Positions 22,712 through 35,679 are shown, counted from the stretch's first letter. The stretch: 64,000 bases of DNA from Rhizopus sp. PT2906 (GCA_025529335.1 JAMYHX010000006.1:235787-299786), one strand, 5' to 3'. Made by a program: numbers and translations. The notes: generated by a model not told the origin, from the sequence alone.

Positions 22712-22835
22712 ATGAAAATTAATAAAAAGAAAAAGAGAAAACGATGTACACACCTATAAAAACACGCGTGCAGGAAAAAGACTATAAATTTACCGTTTTT
22801 TTTTTATTGTTTCTCTTTTTTCTCTCTATAAATCC

Positions 22836-24172
22836 ATGCAAGAAACAGCATCTAATCGACTTGATGAATTACAAAAGTATTGTTTATTAATGCACATGAA
22901 CGCTTTTATAAACATAATGTAGACATATAGAACAGGTCATTTCAAGCCTTCAGTTGTTAAAATACCAATCTGAATTTCAGCAAAAAGTCAAATCTACTGA
23001 TCAAGATGATCAACTACAACATCCAAAAGCATTACATGCAAAATTACAAAGTATTAAAGTAATTAATTGTGACTTCAGCCTGCTCCAGTTTGATTAAAAT
23101 GTGTTTTTAGGATAACTTTAAAATTTTACAACGAAATTATGTAAACATCAAAACAAAAGAACGATTCTTACAAGCTTTATTTGACGAACCAAAAGTAAAA
23201 GTAACAGCCGAAGATGTTAAAGAGATTGGTAAACAACACACAAAAGAGTATAATAGAAGGCTTATACTTTTTATGTATTTGCAGAGGATAAAAAGAATGA
23301 ACTAGAAAAGATTGTAGAAGAGTACAATTTTGAAATCGAACAACTAGAAGAAGACGTATATAGGGTTGCAAATACAATCGATCGATGTAAGTATTCGGCT
23401 GCGATAATATCCATTCTCTTACATGCGTATATATATAAATTAGCAAGGAAAGAGTTATTGGGTCGTGTTGAGGATATGAGCAAAATATTAGCAGATACAC
23501 TCAATATGGAGAAAGAAGTTGAAAGAATACAGGAACTTGCATCGAATAAAAACATACTTACGATTGAGGAAGCAAATAGCATAATAGTAACACAAACGAA
23601 TGAATTAACTGCACTAGCGAGAGAAACTCAAGAGAAAAAAGAAGCTATTGAGGAGCAACAGTGTGTAGTGGAAGACCTAGAAGAAGAGGTCCAAAGGCTA
23701 GAAAAGGAAGCTGAGCTTGCCCAAGCAGAAGCCAATAAACTACTAAAGCTGAATGCGGAAAAGAATCCTGTTATCGAAAAGGAGTACAGAGTGTATGTAT
23801 CTTTATAAAGACAATACTCGGCTGCTGACTGTTTATAGCTTCAAACGAGCAATAGACATGTGCGTCCAAGCGTCTGGTATTGATAAGGTTGAGTATACAT
23901 CTGATACAGCAGTCAGTATCACTTTTGCAAAACCCATAGAAGCTACCCTTCATATCTCAGTTGATCTGAATGAGGATAAGATAACAGGTGCTTATGTAAG
24001 TTTCCTCCTCCTGATAATTTTATGCCTGAATACTTATGTCATCTCTTAGCTTTCAGGAACACAAATACCTATCAAAGACCTAATCAAACATGTTTCAAAA
24101 GTGACAATTACAGAGGGAATTCAGAGAATGACAATAGAGACATTTGCTAGGCTAAGAAGTAAAGTAATGTAA
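22836..24172 (+). CDS. Coiled-coil kinetochore protein, Sos7-like
   Basis: A 341-residue protein in seven exons: 22836-22876, 22923-23058, 23111-23228, 23285-23386, 23444-23792, 23839-23995 and 24050-24172, all joined in phase and summing to 1026 nt. The N-terminal half is helical with KTKERFLQALFDEP and TAEDVKEIED, which resembles the Sos7 domain. A long coiled coil follows (about residues 110-250), then a globular C-terminal domain (FKRAIDMCVQASGIDKVEY, HISVDLNEDKITGAYL). Fission yeast Sos7 and budding yeast Kre28 bind the KNL1 protein at the outer kinetochore. The assignment rests on the short N-terminal motif and architecture. A convergent Rab2 gene begins its stop 23 nt downstream. Confidence 0.6.
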
Positions 24173-24194
24173 ATTAAATAAATTCTTCCATTTA

Positions 24195-25267
<1,073 letters not shown>

Positions 25268-26045
25268 TAAGGAAAGGGGGAAATAGTATAAAAATTGGAA
25301 AGAAAAAGACAAAGGAGGATAGAACTAATATAGAAAAAAATAATGTTCAGTTGAGTAGCCAATCAAAATAAGAGATCATGTGAGTGAATAGAAAGAAAAC
25401 TAAACCAGGCAGGATGATCACGTTAAACAATGATAAATATAAGCAAGTAGATACATAATATCTATTTATCGTGTTTATTTTTCTTCTTAAGGATAAACTA
25501 GGATTACTGCTCTTTTTGCAGCTATGACGTGTTATTCACGCATGATTTTTTCTTTATACAGAACAATCTACCACGGGCTGTTATTTCTGTTGGTAGACCA
25601 AAAAATATAAGAGGGAAAAGATGTGCTTAACAAAAATATACTACCACAGACATTTATTGCGAGTGTATCAGGTATATAGACTTGGTAACTTGTGTAAGAG
25701 AACACCACAACTCTCGGCTGCTTTGTAGATCATTTTGCTCTTGATCAATTTTTAAAGCGATACAAAAGTAGCGTATTATAGCAGATAGGATATATTCAAA
25801 TCATTAGTTCTTATTGACACCATGAAACACCATGTTGTTGAGGCTACAAATGCATTACGAACTTTTAAAGTCATCCCTAAATGTATGTGCTCCCAAATGA
25901 AAGGCGGAGGGAAAGGGAGAAGGCGTCAAGAGTCTGTAGTGGCTGGTGCTCTACCGAAAAACCAATTTATCTATTTAACTAATCCTTTAAAAAGCTCAAA
26001 GTTGGCTCCCTCTTTTCTTTTCTTTTTTTTCTTGCCAACAGATAA
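25268..26045. other. Intergenic region between divergent Rab2 and BTB genes
   Basis: AT-rich shared upstream region. A 75-codon frame at 25822-26049 runs into the start of BTB copy 1 in another frame and has no recognisable features. No gene is supported. Confidence 0.45.
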
Positions 26046-26429
26046 ATGACCTCTTTAAATCACCCAAACTCTTTAATTAAACTGAACGTCGGAGGTGAAG
26101 TCTTTTTCACTTATTACAGCACACTATATGGATCTCGTTATTTTAGACAATTGCTAAATAATATGCGACGCGTTCGAGAAATGATTATTTATAAAGACAT
26201 CATATTTTTAGATAGAAGTAAAGACATTTTCAAATACGTCTTACAATTCCTCAGAAACGGACATTTGAATGTTGATCGTAAAGACGGCGATTTTTTCCAA
26301 GACTTGATTGAAGAAGCTGACTTTTACGGAATAAAAGATTTAAGTATCTATGCTCAATGTAAGCTTGAAGAAATTGAAGAAGAAGAGAAAGAGGAGGAGG
26401 AAGAAGACGACGAAGATTATTACCTTTAA
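26046..26429 (+). CDS. KCTD/T1-type BTB protein, tandem copy 1 (short)
   Basis: A 127-residue intronless protein consisting almost only of a T1/BTB (KCTD-type) domain: IKLNVGGEVFFTYYSTL, then SRYFRQLL, IFLDRSKDIFKYVLQFLRNG, and LIEEADFYGIKDL. An acidic tail follows. LNVGG, DR and the F..VL.FLR motif are the family hallmarks. KCTD proteins form oligomers and often serve as cullin-3 adaptors; there is no channel segment. Unlike copies 2 and 5 it lacks the Cys/His C-terminal domain. First of five same-strand paralogues separated by 0.4-0.6 kb. Sequence between copies is AT-rich and shows no other gene. Confidence 0.75.
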   Translation: MTSLNHPNSLIKLNVGGEVFFTYYSTLYGSRYFRQLLNNMRRVREMIIYKDIIFLDRSKDIFKYVLQFLRNGHLNVDRKDGDFFQDLIEEADFYGIKDLSIYAQCKLEEIEEEEKEEEEEDDEDYYL

Positions 26430-26801
26430 ACATGATCATAAAGGAGTACTTGCGAATAAAAAGGTTAGCCAGCATTCAGTTTTATCACATCATCTTTATG
26501 ATATAAAAAGCCTGCTCAATAAAACGATATTTATCTTGTGATATATTCCATTCAACATAAACCTGCATAAATATTCTATTATCTCAAATACGAGAAATGG
26601 CATGTTGAAAAAAGATATTAGATATACGTTTAGTAAACTAAAGAACATAATAAAGAGGCCCAGAAATGACGTGATTACTGTAGCTCCCATGATAACCTTG
26701 AAGTAAACAGGGTTGATTTATTAATCCTAAACATCATTTCATTTACAATTAATAAGGACAAGTTAGAGATTTGATACATTTTCTTACTGTAATTTTCAAG
26801 A

Positions 26802-27668
26802 ATGGGAAGTAATGAAAGTGTAGCCAGCGAAGAGAGTACGCAAATGTACAATTCACATAGACATAGTCAGCACATCCAGGAGATTTACGACGAACTAGAA
26901 CAAGAAGATAGAAATCCTCATGCGAACCTTATGATGAATCTAAACTTAGGGGGTATCATATATTCGATTGCGCAAAGCCCAGATAGGAGTAGTTAAGACA
27001 GCCTGGATATTTACGACGAAGTCTATGAACATGAAAAATCAGATGAAGACAGAAAAACTCATGTCAACCCTATCATCAATCTAAACGTAGGAGGTGTCAT
27101 TTACTTGATTGAGCAAAGCAAGCTCAACAATATTCCATTCTTTGATGACATGTTTCCCGTCACAGACCACATTGAATTATCATTTGACAAAGAAGTGTTT
27201 ATTGATCGTGATGGAAATCTTTTTGAATACATATATCAATATTTGGAGAACGAAGCATATCTGGTTTTGCCTTCTGATACCTTTACGCTTGACCGGTTAC
27301 TCATAGAAGTAAAATATTACAAATTGAGTGAAATGGAGAATATAATCAAGAGAGAACTTTACTCAACCAAGTTCAATCATTTGGAAAAACAAAAAAGAAC
27401 ATACACAGTGCTTTCCATGCCCGAGTTTTATAAACTGTCATCCGTAAACCTAGAATGTGATGAAGAGCAAGAAGCAAAGACCATTTGCAAAAACTATGAA
27501 GTAATTACAACAATTTCCACACGGGAGCCGTATTGGGTATGTCCAAGAGAAATATCAAAGCATTGTTCTCCTAGTGAGTGCGGAAAACATTGTAAGAGTG
27601 CATTTCACCCTGAACAGCATGGATGGCACTTTAAGAGCGTTGATAGGATTATCATTGCTACGAGATGA
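26802..27668 (+). CDS. KCTD/T1-type BTB protein, tandem copy 2 (internal duplication, stop or 45-nt intron)
   Basis: The ATG at 26802 opens MGSNESVASEES and reaches a first partial BTB start (MMNLNLGGIIYSIAQS). A TAA at 26994-26996 follows, and the same frame goes on with a second copy (DIYDEVYEHEK, IINLNVGGVIYLIEQS) and a full domain to 27668. No ATG precedes the second copy in frame. Removing a possible 45-nt intron (GTATCA.. to ..TTAAG, about 26952-26996) excises the stop and keeps the frame, so a functional protein is possible. Otherwise the gene is nonsense-broken. The C-terminal domain carries EPYWVCPREI, C..CGKHCKSAF and HGWHF, shared with copy 5 and likely a metal-binding or structural Cys/His module. 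Confidence 0.6.
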
Positions 27669-28270
27669 TAAAAGTTTTTTTTGTGCATCCTTTCCTTGAA
27701 TAATAAAAAAGAAGACGTGTGTCGATGAGTCACTATTATCACTTTAAAATGAAGAAAGAAGGAGTTCATTATTAGGCATTTTATGTACAAACAGGAGTGT
27801 TTATGATCAATAAGAATTGGACATGACACTTCATGTTGGAACAATATGCTTTGTTGTCAGTCTATTTGTATTGTTCATTTTAGAGTAATCTCATAAAGCA
27901 CTAGTAAATGACAACTGATGATGCTGTCGCAAAGTCTCTGTATATACGACATTTATGCTAACAGAAAATGAATTCAACAAGTGACTAATGTAATATTATG
28001 CTGAAGAATGCCTTTTACTCTCATCTAATAAGAAAAATAAAGCCTAAACCTGTATTAGGGATGTTCTACTAATACAATATACTTTAATTTTTTGACATCT
28101 TTAAAGTATTATATATCTGCAATAATGACTTTTCAATATATCTTAGAAAACGTCTGCATAATACATAAACTAACGCATAAACCGTTATCATCTCATATAA
28201 AAGCTGTTCAAGTCTGGCTATTCTTTTTTTTCCTCTTCTTTTTTCTTTTTCTTACCAGCTTGCAGTAATT
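27669..28270. other. Spacer between BTB copies 2 and 3
   Basis: AT-rich. Holds the 3' region of copy 2 and a T/C-rich promoter stretch before copy 3. No gene is seen. Confidence 0.5.
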
Positions 28271-28873
28271 ATGTACGTGCCTCAGGTTAAAAAAGCAATT
28301 ATCATAAGAATCAATGTTGGCGGCAGATCATTTGTAACATACGATGATACTCTGAAAAAGTCTTTGTTCTTCAAGTATCTTCTTGAAAACGTGATGCAAA
28401 ACAGCGGAAAGACCATAAACGGTGAGTACTTTGTGGACCGAAGCGGGGAGCTCTTTGCACACGTATTAGACTATTTAGTACATGGTACACTCCATTGGAA
28501 GCAACTTGACAGAAGAATTCTAGCACAGCTGTGGCATGAAGCCGACTTTTATCAAATCAAGGGAATGAAGAGCGCAATAGAAGTAGAAATTGCAAACCTT
28601 GGTCATAATGTAGATAACCTCTCTCTCGTATCATTTGACAAGATTAAGCATACGATCAACTGCCATGGCAAAGATGAGAGCCATATTAAAAATGTATCCA
28701 GCAAGTATGATCTGATTACAATCATAGACTGTGCAGAAAAAGTATGGAAGTGCGCAGCTAATGTCACTGATCATGATTCTCCTTGTACCTGTGTGGTTAG
28801 CAATACGAGAACAAGAAACGGTCGCTGGATAACTGTAGGCAAACCTTATGCACTGGTCTCAACCAAGGAATAA
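28271..28873 (+). CDS. KCTD/T1-type BTB protein, tandem copy 3
   Basis: A 200-residue intronless protein. The BTB domain covers roughly residues 11-110: IIRINVGGRSFVTYDDTL, LFFKYLLE, YFVDRSGELFAHVLDYLVHG, and LWHEADFYQIKGM. The C-terminal half contains KYDLITIIDCAEKVWKCAANV and a CTC pair, a degenerate version of the CPR/HGWHF module in copies 2 and 5. Closest in layout to copy 4. The start is the first ATG after a T/C-rich stretch at 28220-28260. Confidence 0.75.
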   Translation: MYVPQVKKAIIIRINVGGRSFVTYDDTLKKSLFFKYLLENVMQNSGKTINGEYFVDRSGELFAHVLDYLVHGTLHWKQLDRRILAQLWHEADFYQIKGMKSAIEVEIANLGHNVDNLSLVSFDKIKHTINCHGKDESHIKNVSSKYDLITIIDCAEKVWKCAANVTDHDSPCTCVVSNTRTRNGRWITVGKPYALVSTKE

Positions 28874-29422
28874 CTGCTTTATCATGGCATGATCCTTTTG
28901 TTATTACTGCTTCCAGAAAGAAAATACGCAATCAATTAATATCATATTTAGCCTCTTTTGATTAATATATTTTTGCTAATAAAATACAATAACAACAGTA
29001 ACAAATGATTTACATGAGTAAAGGCATATACTAAAACGTTCCTTTTTAAAAGAAAGAATGTGGAGGATAAAACCTTGAATACTGTTGTATTTACCCTATA
29101 AATACTTGCTCTTGTCGTATGAGGTTGCTCCAAAATCTATACTATAAGAATGAATAATACAAAGATACTGACAACAATACACGTTATTAACATATATAAC
29201 GCAACATACCCAACTATCATTGGTTATCAATAATTCTGCTTTCATATAAAATGATGTTGTTTGTAATATTGGGTTATCTCTTTCGTCTTGATCTTAATAA
29301 AAGAGGTTATATAGAGACTCATTGACTTTTACTTCTTCTATAACTTTCTATTTTTCTTTTCAATACTTCAAAGTGCATCTAGTACTTTTCTTTCCAGAAA
29401 CTCCACATTAGCTCGATTTGGC
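28874..29422. other. Spacer between BTB copies 3 and 4
   Basis: AT-rich with a T/C-rich leader before copy 4. No gene is seen. Confidence 0.5.
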
Positions 29423-30031
29423 ATGTCTGAAAACCAACAAGCAACACTAGTAAAACTTAACGTTGGAGGTGTGCTTCATCTTATGTATGAAGTTACTTTA
29501 AAGAAGTTGTTGTTATTCAAGAATTTGCTCGAAACAGAAATGCAGAACAATGAAAAAGCAGATAGTGGTGAAATATTTGTAGACAGATGCGGAAAGTTAT
29601 TTGAACATGTATTGAGATACTCACGAAATGGAACGATGAGATTGAATAAACCCGATGTGGAGCTCTTGGAATATCTGTTTGAAGAAGCTGAATTTTACCA
29701 AATCGAAGAGATGAAGAAGATAGATATAGAGCTGAAAAAGAAGGAAAATAAAGAAGAGAATCTCTCTTTTATACCTGTTGATAACTATATGCAAAAATTC
29801 AATTGCTTGACTGACATCGTCCATATCAAAAACTTCTCTGATAAATACAAGGCTAGATCTATTGTAGAATGCAGCACTGCAGTGCGGAAATGTATCAAGA
29901 ATATCCCTAACCATACAGACCGCTGCATATACTATGATCTTGACAGTGACAGTTATGATAACACTATATCTATACCTGCAAAATATTATCTTGTTACGCT
30001 AAAGAAGCAACTTTTATCTTTTACTTATTGA
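29423..30031 (+). CDS. KCTD/T1-type BTB protein, tandem copy 4
   Basis: A 202-residue intronless protein with LVKLNVGGVLHLMYEVTL, KNLLETEMQNNEK, IFVDRCGKLFEHVLRYSRNG, and LFEEAEFYQIEEM. The C-terminus has YKARSIVECSTAVRKCIKNI. Length and spacing of motifs match copy 3, suggesting these two arose by the most recent duplication, though protein divergence is still large. Confidence 0.75.
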   Translation: MSENQQATLVKLNVGGVLHLMYEVTLKKLLLFKNLLETEMQNNEKADSGEIFVDRCGKLFEHVLRYSRNGTMRLNKPDVELLEYLFEEAEFYQIEEMKKIDIELKKKENKEENLSFIPVDNYMQKFNCLTDIVHIKNFSDKYKARSIVECSTAVRKCIKNIPNHTDRCIYYDLDSDSYDNTISIPAKYYLVTLKKQLLSFTY

Positions 30032-30443
30032 TGACAATAAAAGGATAATATAGCTTTTACTAAAGTCATTGTCACAATTGATCGCATTCTCTCCGATTTC
30101 ATTGTGATCAGCTTAAATTAGTTTCAATACTTGTAGTCTACGCTTCAAGTTGGCCATAAACGCTGTAATGAATATACTATACAAGGCACCACTTTTTCTA
30201 CGCACGTAAATCGACCATTGAAATTCGTTCATGAACTTAAAATTGAAAATATTCATCATACTTGTATATAAAAAGTATACTTTCAGTTATCATTATACAA
30301 CCGTCTTTTATATTTGATAACAGTGTATGCATAAAAACACTCATAAAACAGCTCATAGCTTAATTAATCAATATCAAACATTGTTATATAGGCATTTTCT
30401 TTAGCTTTCTCGTTTCATCCAACAATTCCTTTTTTTTTTTATC
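30032..30443. other. Spacer between BTB copies 4 and 5
   Basis: AT-rich with a T run just before the ATG of copy 5. No gene is seen. Confidence 0.5.
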
Positions 30444-31208
30444 ATGAGTAACTTGGGATTTCTAAAATTTTGCACAACCCCAAACTACTCCAAGCATTCT
30501 TTTCTTAAAAGTGTAGTTTCAAAGGTTCCATTTGCAGACGCTGACTCACAACAAAACTGGAAAAGCGCTCTGAAAGACACAATAGTGCCAAGCACTGTTG
30601 TTCAGTTAGACGTTGGTGGTTATAGGTATACTACGCTTTACCACACTTTGATAGTCTCTAGGTATTTTGAAAAGGTTCTCAAAAGGGTCCTTGAAAGACC
30701 TGAAGTTTGGGCAAACGCAGACTGGCTACTGGTCAATCGAGACGGTGAACTGTTTGGGTATATTCTGGACTATCTCAGAACGGCCGATGCAAGCTCGTTA
30801 CCTTCCGATCCAAATATACTGACGCGTCTTAAGGAAGAAGTCCGCTTTTACAAGATACCTCTCATGGAAAGCATCATCGATGAAAAAATACGTATACTAA
30901 ACAGTCCACAAGAAGAAGAAAGAGAAAGAATGTATAAAATAGTTTATACAGAAGAGTACGATCGCATGAAAAGGACAAAAGGATTCAAGAACAATGATGG
31001 CCAACTTATAAGTGACATTCTTTTGGAATATGAAGAGATCGCAACATTAAGCATACAAGAACCTTACTGGGTGTGTCCAAGAAGTATTCGTGTACACACT
31101 GCACCTACAAAATGTGGTAGAATGTGTAAACGAGAGTTTGATCCCGACCATCATGGATGGCATTTCATCCAGGTTGAAAAGACTGTTTTAGCAACACATG
31201 ATGAATGA
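30444..31208 (+). CDS. KCTD/T1-type BTB protein, tandem copy 5
   Basis: A 254-residue protein and the longest of the array. A 50-residue N-terminal extension precedes the BTB domain (VVQLDVGGYRYTTLYHTL, SRYFEKVL, LLVNRDGELFGYILDYLRT, LKEEVRFYKIPLM). The C-terminal module (YEEIATLSIQEPYWVCPRSI, CGRMCKREFDPDHHGWHF) closely parallels copy 2. Conservation of Cys and His spacing between copies 2 and 5 argues that this module is under selection. It is the last of the tandem set. Confidence 0.78.
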   Translation: MSNLGFLKFCTTPNYSKHSFLKSVVSKVPFADADSQQNWKSALKDTIVPSTVVQLDVGGYRYTTLYHTLIVSRYFEKVLKRVLERPEVWANADWLLVNRDGELFGYILDYLRTADASSLPSDPNILTRLKEEVRFYKIPLMESIIDEKIRILNSPQEEERERMYKIVYTEEYDRMKRTKGFKNNDGQLISDILLEYEEIATLSIQEPYWVCPRSIRVHTAPTKCGRMCKREFDPDHHGWHFIQVEKTVLATHDE

Positions 31209-32133
31209 ACATTGAATAAAGGAATAAAAGAAAATTGCTTGCATATAATAAAGATGCTTTTTTTTGGTAGAGTTCATCTGCAATACTAAATGTATTAAAT
31301 AATACAACAATATCCTTATGGATTCAATATGGAGTTCCATGTGTACTTTGTAGGATAATGTGAAAAAAGGGAGCTTGACGGTACTTCAGTGAAATCGTAA
31401 AAGCAATAACTTGACTCGAGTTGCTGACACTTGAGGAGAATGCAGTGCTGTGTAGCGGAGAATGTACATTACTGCATGTATCATGTTACTTCTCCTGTGA
31501 GCTTATTTCTATCCCTCTCTCCCCCCTACCATTTGATTGTTCATGCCTCAAAGACGACCCCTGGAACTCGAGTATTTTATACATGACTGAAACAGTGCAT
31601 TCTATAATAGCTTTTTTAAAGGATCATGTCATTCTAGCGGCATATATGCGGTTGTATATCAGTAAGCATACACAGTTGGAGATAGTAAATGACTGAAAGA
31701 TAAGTTTGTCTTTTGTGATTCTCAAATAATGACAACGAGCAGAGTGGGTACAATACCTCGTTAGCTGTATAATATACACTTTACTCTGTGTGCATTTAAA
31801 TTGAGTACATTTCTCATGAATGCATTACTTTAATGTAATGATTCTTTAATATAAAGTGATAAATCTCATACCTCATGAGGCTTTAGTGTTTTTTTTTGTT
31901 TAATGTGCTTGAATACACAAGTGCATTTTCAAAGTCCGGGTCGAACAGCGAGGAGCTGTCAAAAAAACAATAAAGCGGAAATTTATTGCGATTATGTAAA
32001 GATAAAATGCTTATGTAATGAAATGGATGATGCGCGTATAAAAAAAAGAAGGGAATGTGTGTATATATATGTGCGTGTGCATATTAGTTTTAGCCTGAAG
32101 AAGCAGTGTAAGTTATAATAATAGTACAGAGAA
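31209..32133. other. Convergent intergenic region (BTB copy 5 and F-box gene)
   Basis: Holds the 3' ends of two converging genes. A 91-codon rightward frame at 31421-31696 has no recognisable features. Nothing else is supported. Confidence 0.45.
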
Positions 32134-33708
32134 TTATTTAGGATTTGTAGCAATAGCGGGCACATTAGCTTCATTATTGCTCATCTTCCACATCCACCAA
32201 GGACCACCATATTCTTCGTCTCCCCATCTTCCACATAGTCCTACTGGCCAAACGAAGCGACCAGAGTATTCCCAGGTTTCACCTGATTCTGTATAGTTCT
32301 TTTCCCAAGTAATTTGGCCATCTTCAGAGTCATCAATAAGACCAGAGACGGAAAAGGTGCCCGAGTTATCAATACCAGTGCCTTCAAATCGAGTGAGTGG
32401 ACAAGTACGGAGGTGGGCAGAAGGAAACAGGCCGGTTCTAGCAGGTTCCTTTGACGTGACACTTGTGTCACCTTGAACAAGGTCAGTCTCAAGTGGCACA
32501 ATTCTGAGACTGATACGCATTGGTCCATCAAACCAGTCTTCCATACTATTTACATTCTCGTCTGTGTCCTGAAAGGTATAATAACCGATCCAGTCACCTT
32601 CGATTTGATGAGCATCACTGACATAGTACTGAGATGAAGCAAATCCAGTATCAGCATAAATGTTGGGAATAGTGTGCTGTTGAAGAGAAGAGAAGAATAG
32701 GTTTCGTTCATAGCGGCGAAGGAATTCGACGTCAAATAGCTCAGATTGTAGGTTGAATAAAGGAATCGGGATGCAACCAGGAATGGCTTGATAGAGATTT
32801 GGATGCGCAGCAAAGATGGTTGTAAAGAAGAGATGAAAGGCAGAGGCGATGGGATCTTGAGCAGGATAGAATCTGATGGGGGTTGAATTTGGGTGATGAT
32901 TGTAATTGTATTTATAAGGTGTATGTTTTGTAATGAGCGAATCTGCATCAGAGTTGTAGGCGAATTGACTTATTTCAGGTGTGACAACAGAAGAGGAAGT
33001 CTGAAAGGTAAAAAATCGGGTGATTGAAAAGTCTATGAATGTAAAAATAAAGGGTAAGAACACGTGTGAGGGTGTATATTTATTGGATTACCATAATTGA
33101 CCAGTAATGATAAAATAGGTAACACCACAGGATAGATTTCTCGATCATTAAAACGGCCCAATTGAAAGGCGACTCCTGCAGCAAATTGGACTTGATATTT
33201 AAGTAAGAGAGGGATATTATGGTGATCTATTGAATATATATATTAGAGATAATACGCAGATACATCATCTATGCTTATTACCATGCTCTATTAACATGTT
33301 CCATATAATTTCCCAATCCATCATTTCTAATAATCGAGTATGGGTTGGATTTAAAGCGAATGAACGACATAGATACAGTGCTCTAAATCTTCTTTCTAAC
33401 TGACGTTGCCAATCGATGTGGTGAACCAGTCTTCTTCTATAAATGGCCTTTGTATCAAATCTATAGTGAAATGCTCTTGACCATAATGTTTGTAGCCTCC
33501 AGGGGTCTTTATGTACAAGATAATAAAGGTATTTACAGCATAATGATAATTCGATTAAAGAAGTTGGATATGAATCCATAGATTCAAGAAGTGCTACATT
33601 GGTGATAATCTCTAATAATAGTTCTTTTGGTAGGCTTAATATAAAACTTTTCTTTTGATGATGACCAAGCCAATCACCATGTTGTTGTTGACCTGTCATA
33701 AAATCCAT
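32134..33708 (-). CDS. F-box protein (486 residues)
   Basis: Three exons: 33708-33282, 33226-33092 and 33032-32134, summing to 1461 nt in frame. The N-terminus carries an F-box-like segment (ILSLPKELLLEIITNVALLES, LIELSLCCKYLYYLV, LWSRAFHYRFD). The C-terminal part has a beta-rich domain with IEGDWIGYYTF, GPMRISLRI, FSVSGLIDDSEDGQITWEKNY and WEYSGRFVWPVGLCGRWG. This resembles domains seen after F-boxes in other fungal SCF substrate receptors that read ligands or sugars. The protein would recruit a target to an SCF ubiquitin ligase; the target is unknown. The W-rich ending GGPWWMWK is notable. Confidence 0.72.
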
Positions 33709-35679
33709 TTTTTATAATAATATAAAATAGTAGCAGTTAAAAGGCATGAAAAAGAGAGAGAGAGAGAGAAAAGAATACAAAAAAAAGGGAGTTTCACTGT
33801 TTTCTAGAGTCTAGCCCAAGTCTAAAAGAGGTAAGTCCTTTTTCCTTTTTTTTTTTCGTTGCTGGGAATTGAGCTTTTTACACTTTTACCCAATCTAAAC
33901 TATACATTTGATTGGCCAATATCCTTTATACTCTCCAATCAATCTGTTTGTTTAAAAACTACTATAAATGGCAACCATTTTCCACTGGAATTCTATGAAT
34001 TTACAATAATTAAAAGATACAATTTCAGCCAATAAAACTCTAGTCCCATAAACTAGTTGCGCCTTTGTTTATTTAGAGTGTTGCTAAAGATAATTCCGTC
34101 AAGTTATTGGCTAGTAGAATGAATCTAAAATAGAGCATTCTCTTACTTAGCATTGTTACCTTGGAAACTAAGACATATCGAACTGCGACAAGTTCATTTT
34201 TTCCGAGATTGCTGCTCTATATTTTAGTATTCTTTTTTTTTTTTTTTTCATGAGTGTCATTTTTTTTCCCTGCAACATGAAATATTGAGATGTGCCACCT
34301 TAAATATAATAGTTTCATTAGCTTGGTTCAACTAATTTACCGTCTTTTCCCAATATCAGACGCATACCCCGTCCTCAATTCAAAAGTTGTCGTGCTATAA
34401 AAAGTGACAAAATGACTATAGCTGTCAAAGATAAAGAACAGGGTCTGCATATTTGTTATTACTCGGGAATTATATAAAGTTTTTTACTGTGAGTTGCTTT
34501 ACATCTACTAGCCATGCATCTAGTTTCTGGAGGATAGTGTCAGGAACGGGGAGTGTTTCGGCAGTTGTAGGCATCTTGTCATTTCTCCGACATATTCATG
34601 ATAAACTAAATTTCTAGATAGAAAGTGGCAATGAGACACTGAAGAAAGTGAAGTCAGTTACAAAGAAGGTAAAGAGTGAATTGACTTGCATAATTCAGAC
34701 AGTGATGTCTTTTGCATGTAAAGGCATGTGATGAGAAAAAAATAAAGAACAATTGAACCTTCTTGGGAAAGTTGATATTTCGTGCATCAAAGGATGACTC
34801 CGAAGCAAATACCAGGTAAAGAGGACTCCCCCAGAATGTTTGTCTTTCTCTGCAGCAGACAACAAATCTATTCCCGCTTAAGCAATTCCACAGTAGATAC
34901 AAGAACACGCAGTTATTGATAAAATAAAGTGACAGAGGGCTTGCCCATTTCTTGTAACACGTGTCACGCAAGGGGTAAGGCGATCCAACTGTACATAACA
35001 AAATGATCAGAATGAATGAGCCCTCAGCATTTCCTAGGTTTCGAACACTGGGTCATCAAAGTCAATCCTATGTATCAAATGACCAAGCTCGTCTTTCAGA
35101 ATTCTAGGAAGCGTTATGTAGCTTTCTTACATAGGCCTAGTTCCAAATGTGTCATCATTTTTCGCATCGGCTACAATTGTTCTAAATTCCGCGAGCTCCT
35201 CGTGTTGACTGGAGGCTCATGCCATCAATTGCTCTTTTCGTGCTTTTTGGTTCTTTGAAGATTGGTTGCATTATTAATCATTGACAACATTATATATTAC
35301 TTTTTAAAACGTGCCATAGAAAGACAAGGAACGTCTGTTGAAGGGAAACTATATTACAATAGAGCAATGACTACTATTTAAAGTAAATGTTGACAACATC
35401 TTCAAAAAAAAAAAAAAAAAGAGTTTTGGCAACATATATATTTCTCATATCAATTATAGTAACGTATTATCGTAAGTCATACGTTGAAATATGGCGACTT
35501 TGTCACAATGTGTAAATACAAGCAATGTGACTACAGTAAAAGTGCGCTTGAGTTTTTGAGATAGTTTCCGATTTTCCTGCTTTTCAAAATAATTCAGTTT
35601 TATAAGACATGTATTAAACACTATATAAAAAAGCCTAATTGCAAAGAATATTTTTATTGACTACATACAACATATCTGA
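33709..35679. other. Long intergenic region with possible decayed leftward exons
   Basis: 33709-34440 is AT-rich with (GA)n and T runs and no gene. On the minus strand between 35240 and 34470 there are separated protein-like pieces, EELAEFRTIVADAKNDDTFGTRP, ITLPRILKDELGHLIHRIDFDDP and MPTTAETLPVPDTILQKLDAWL, interrupted by stops and not joined by clear splice sites. They may be a decayed gene. The product is not recognised. Confidence 0.3.

Noticed and set aside
26046..31208. BTB cluster as potassium channels
   Set aside because: The T1-like domain is present but there are no transmembrane segments or pore motif; these are soluble KCTD-type proteins.
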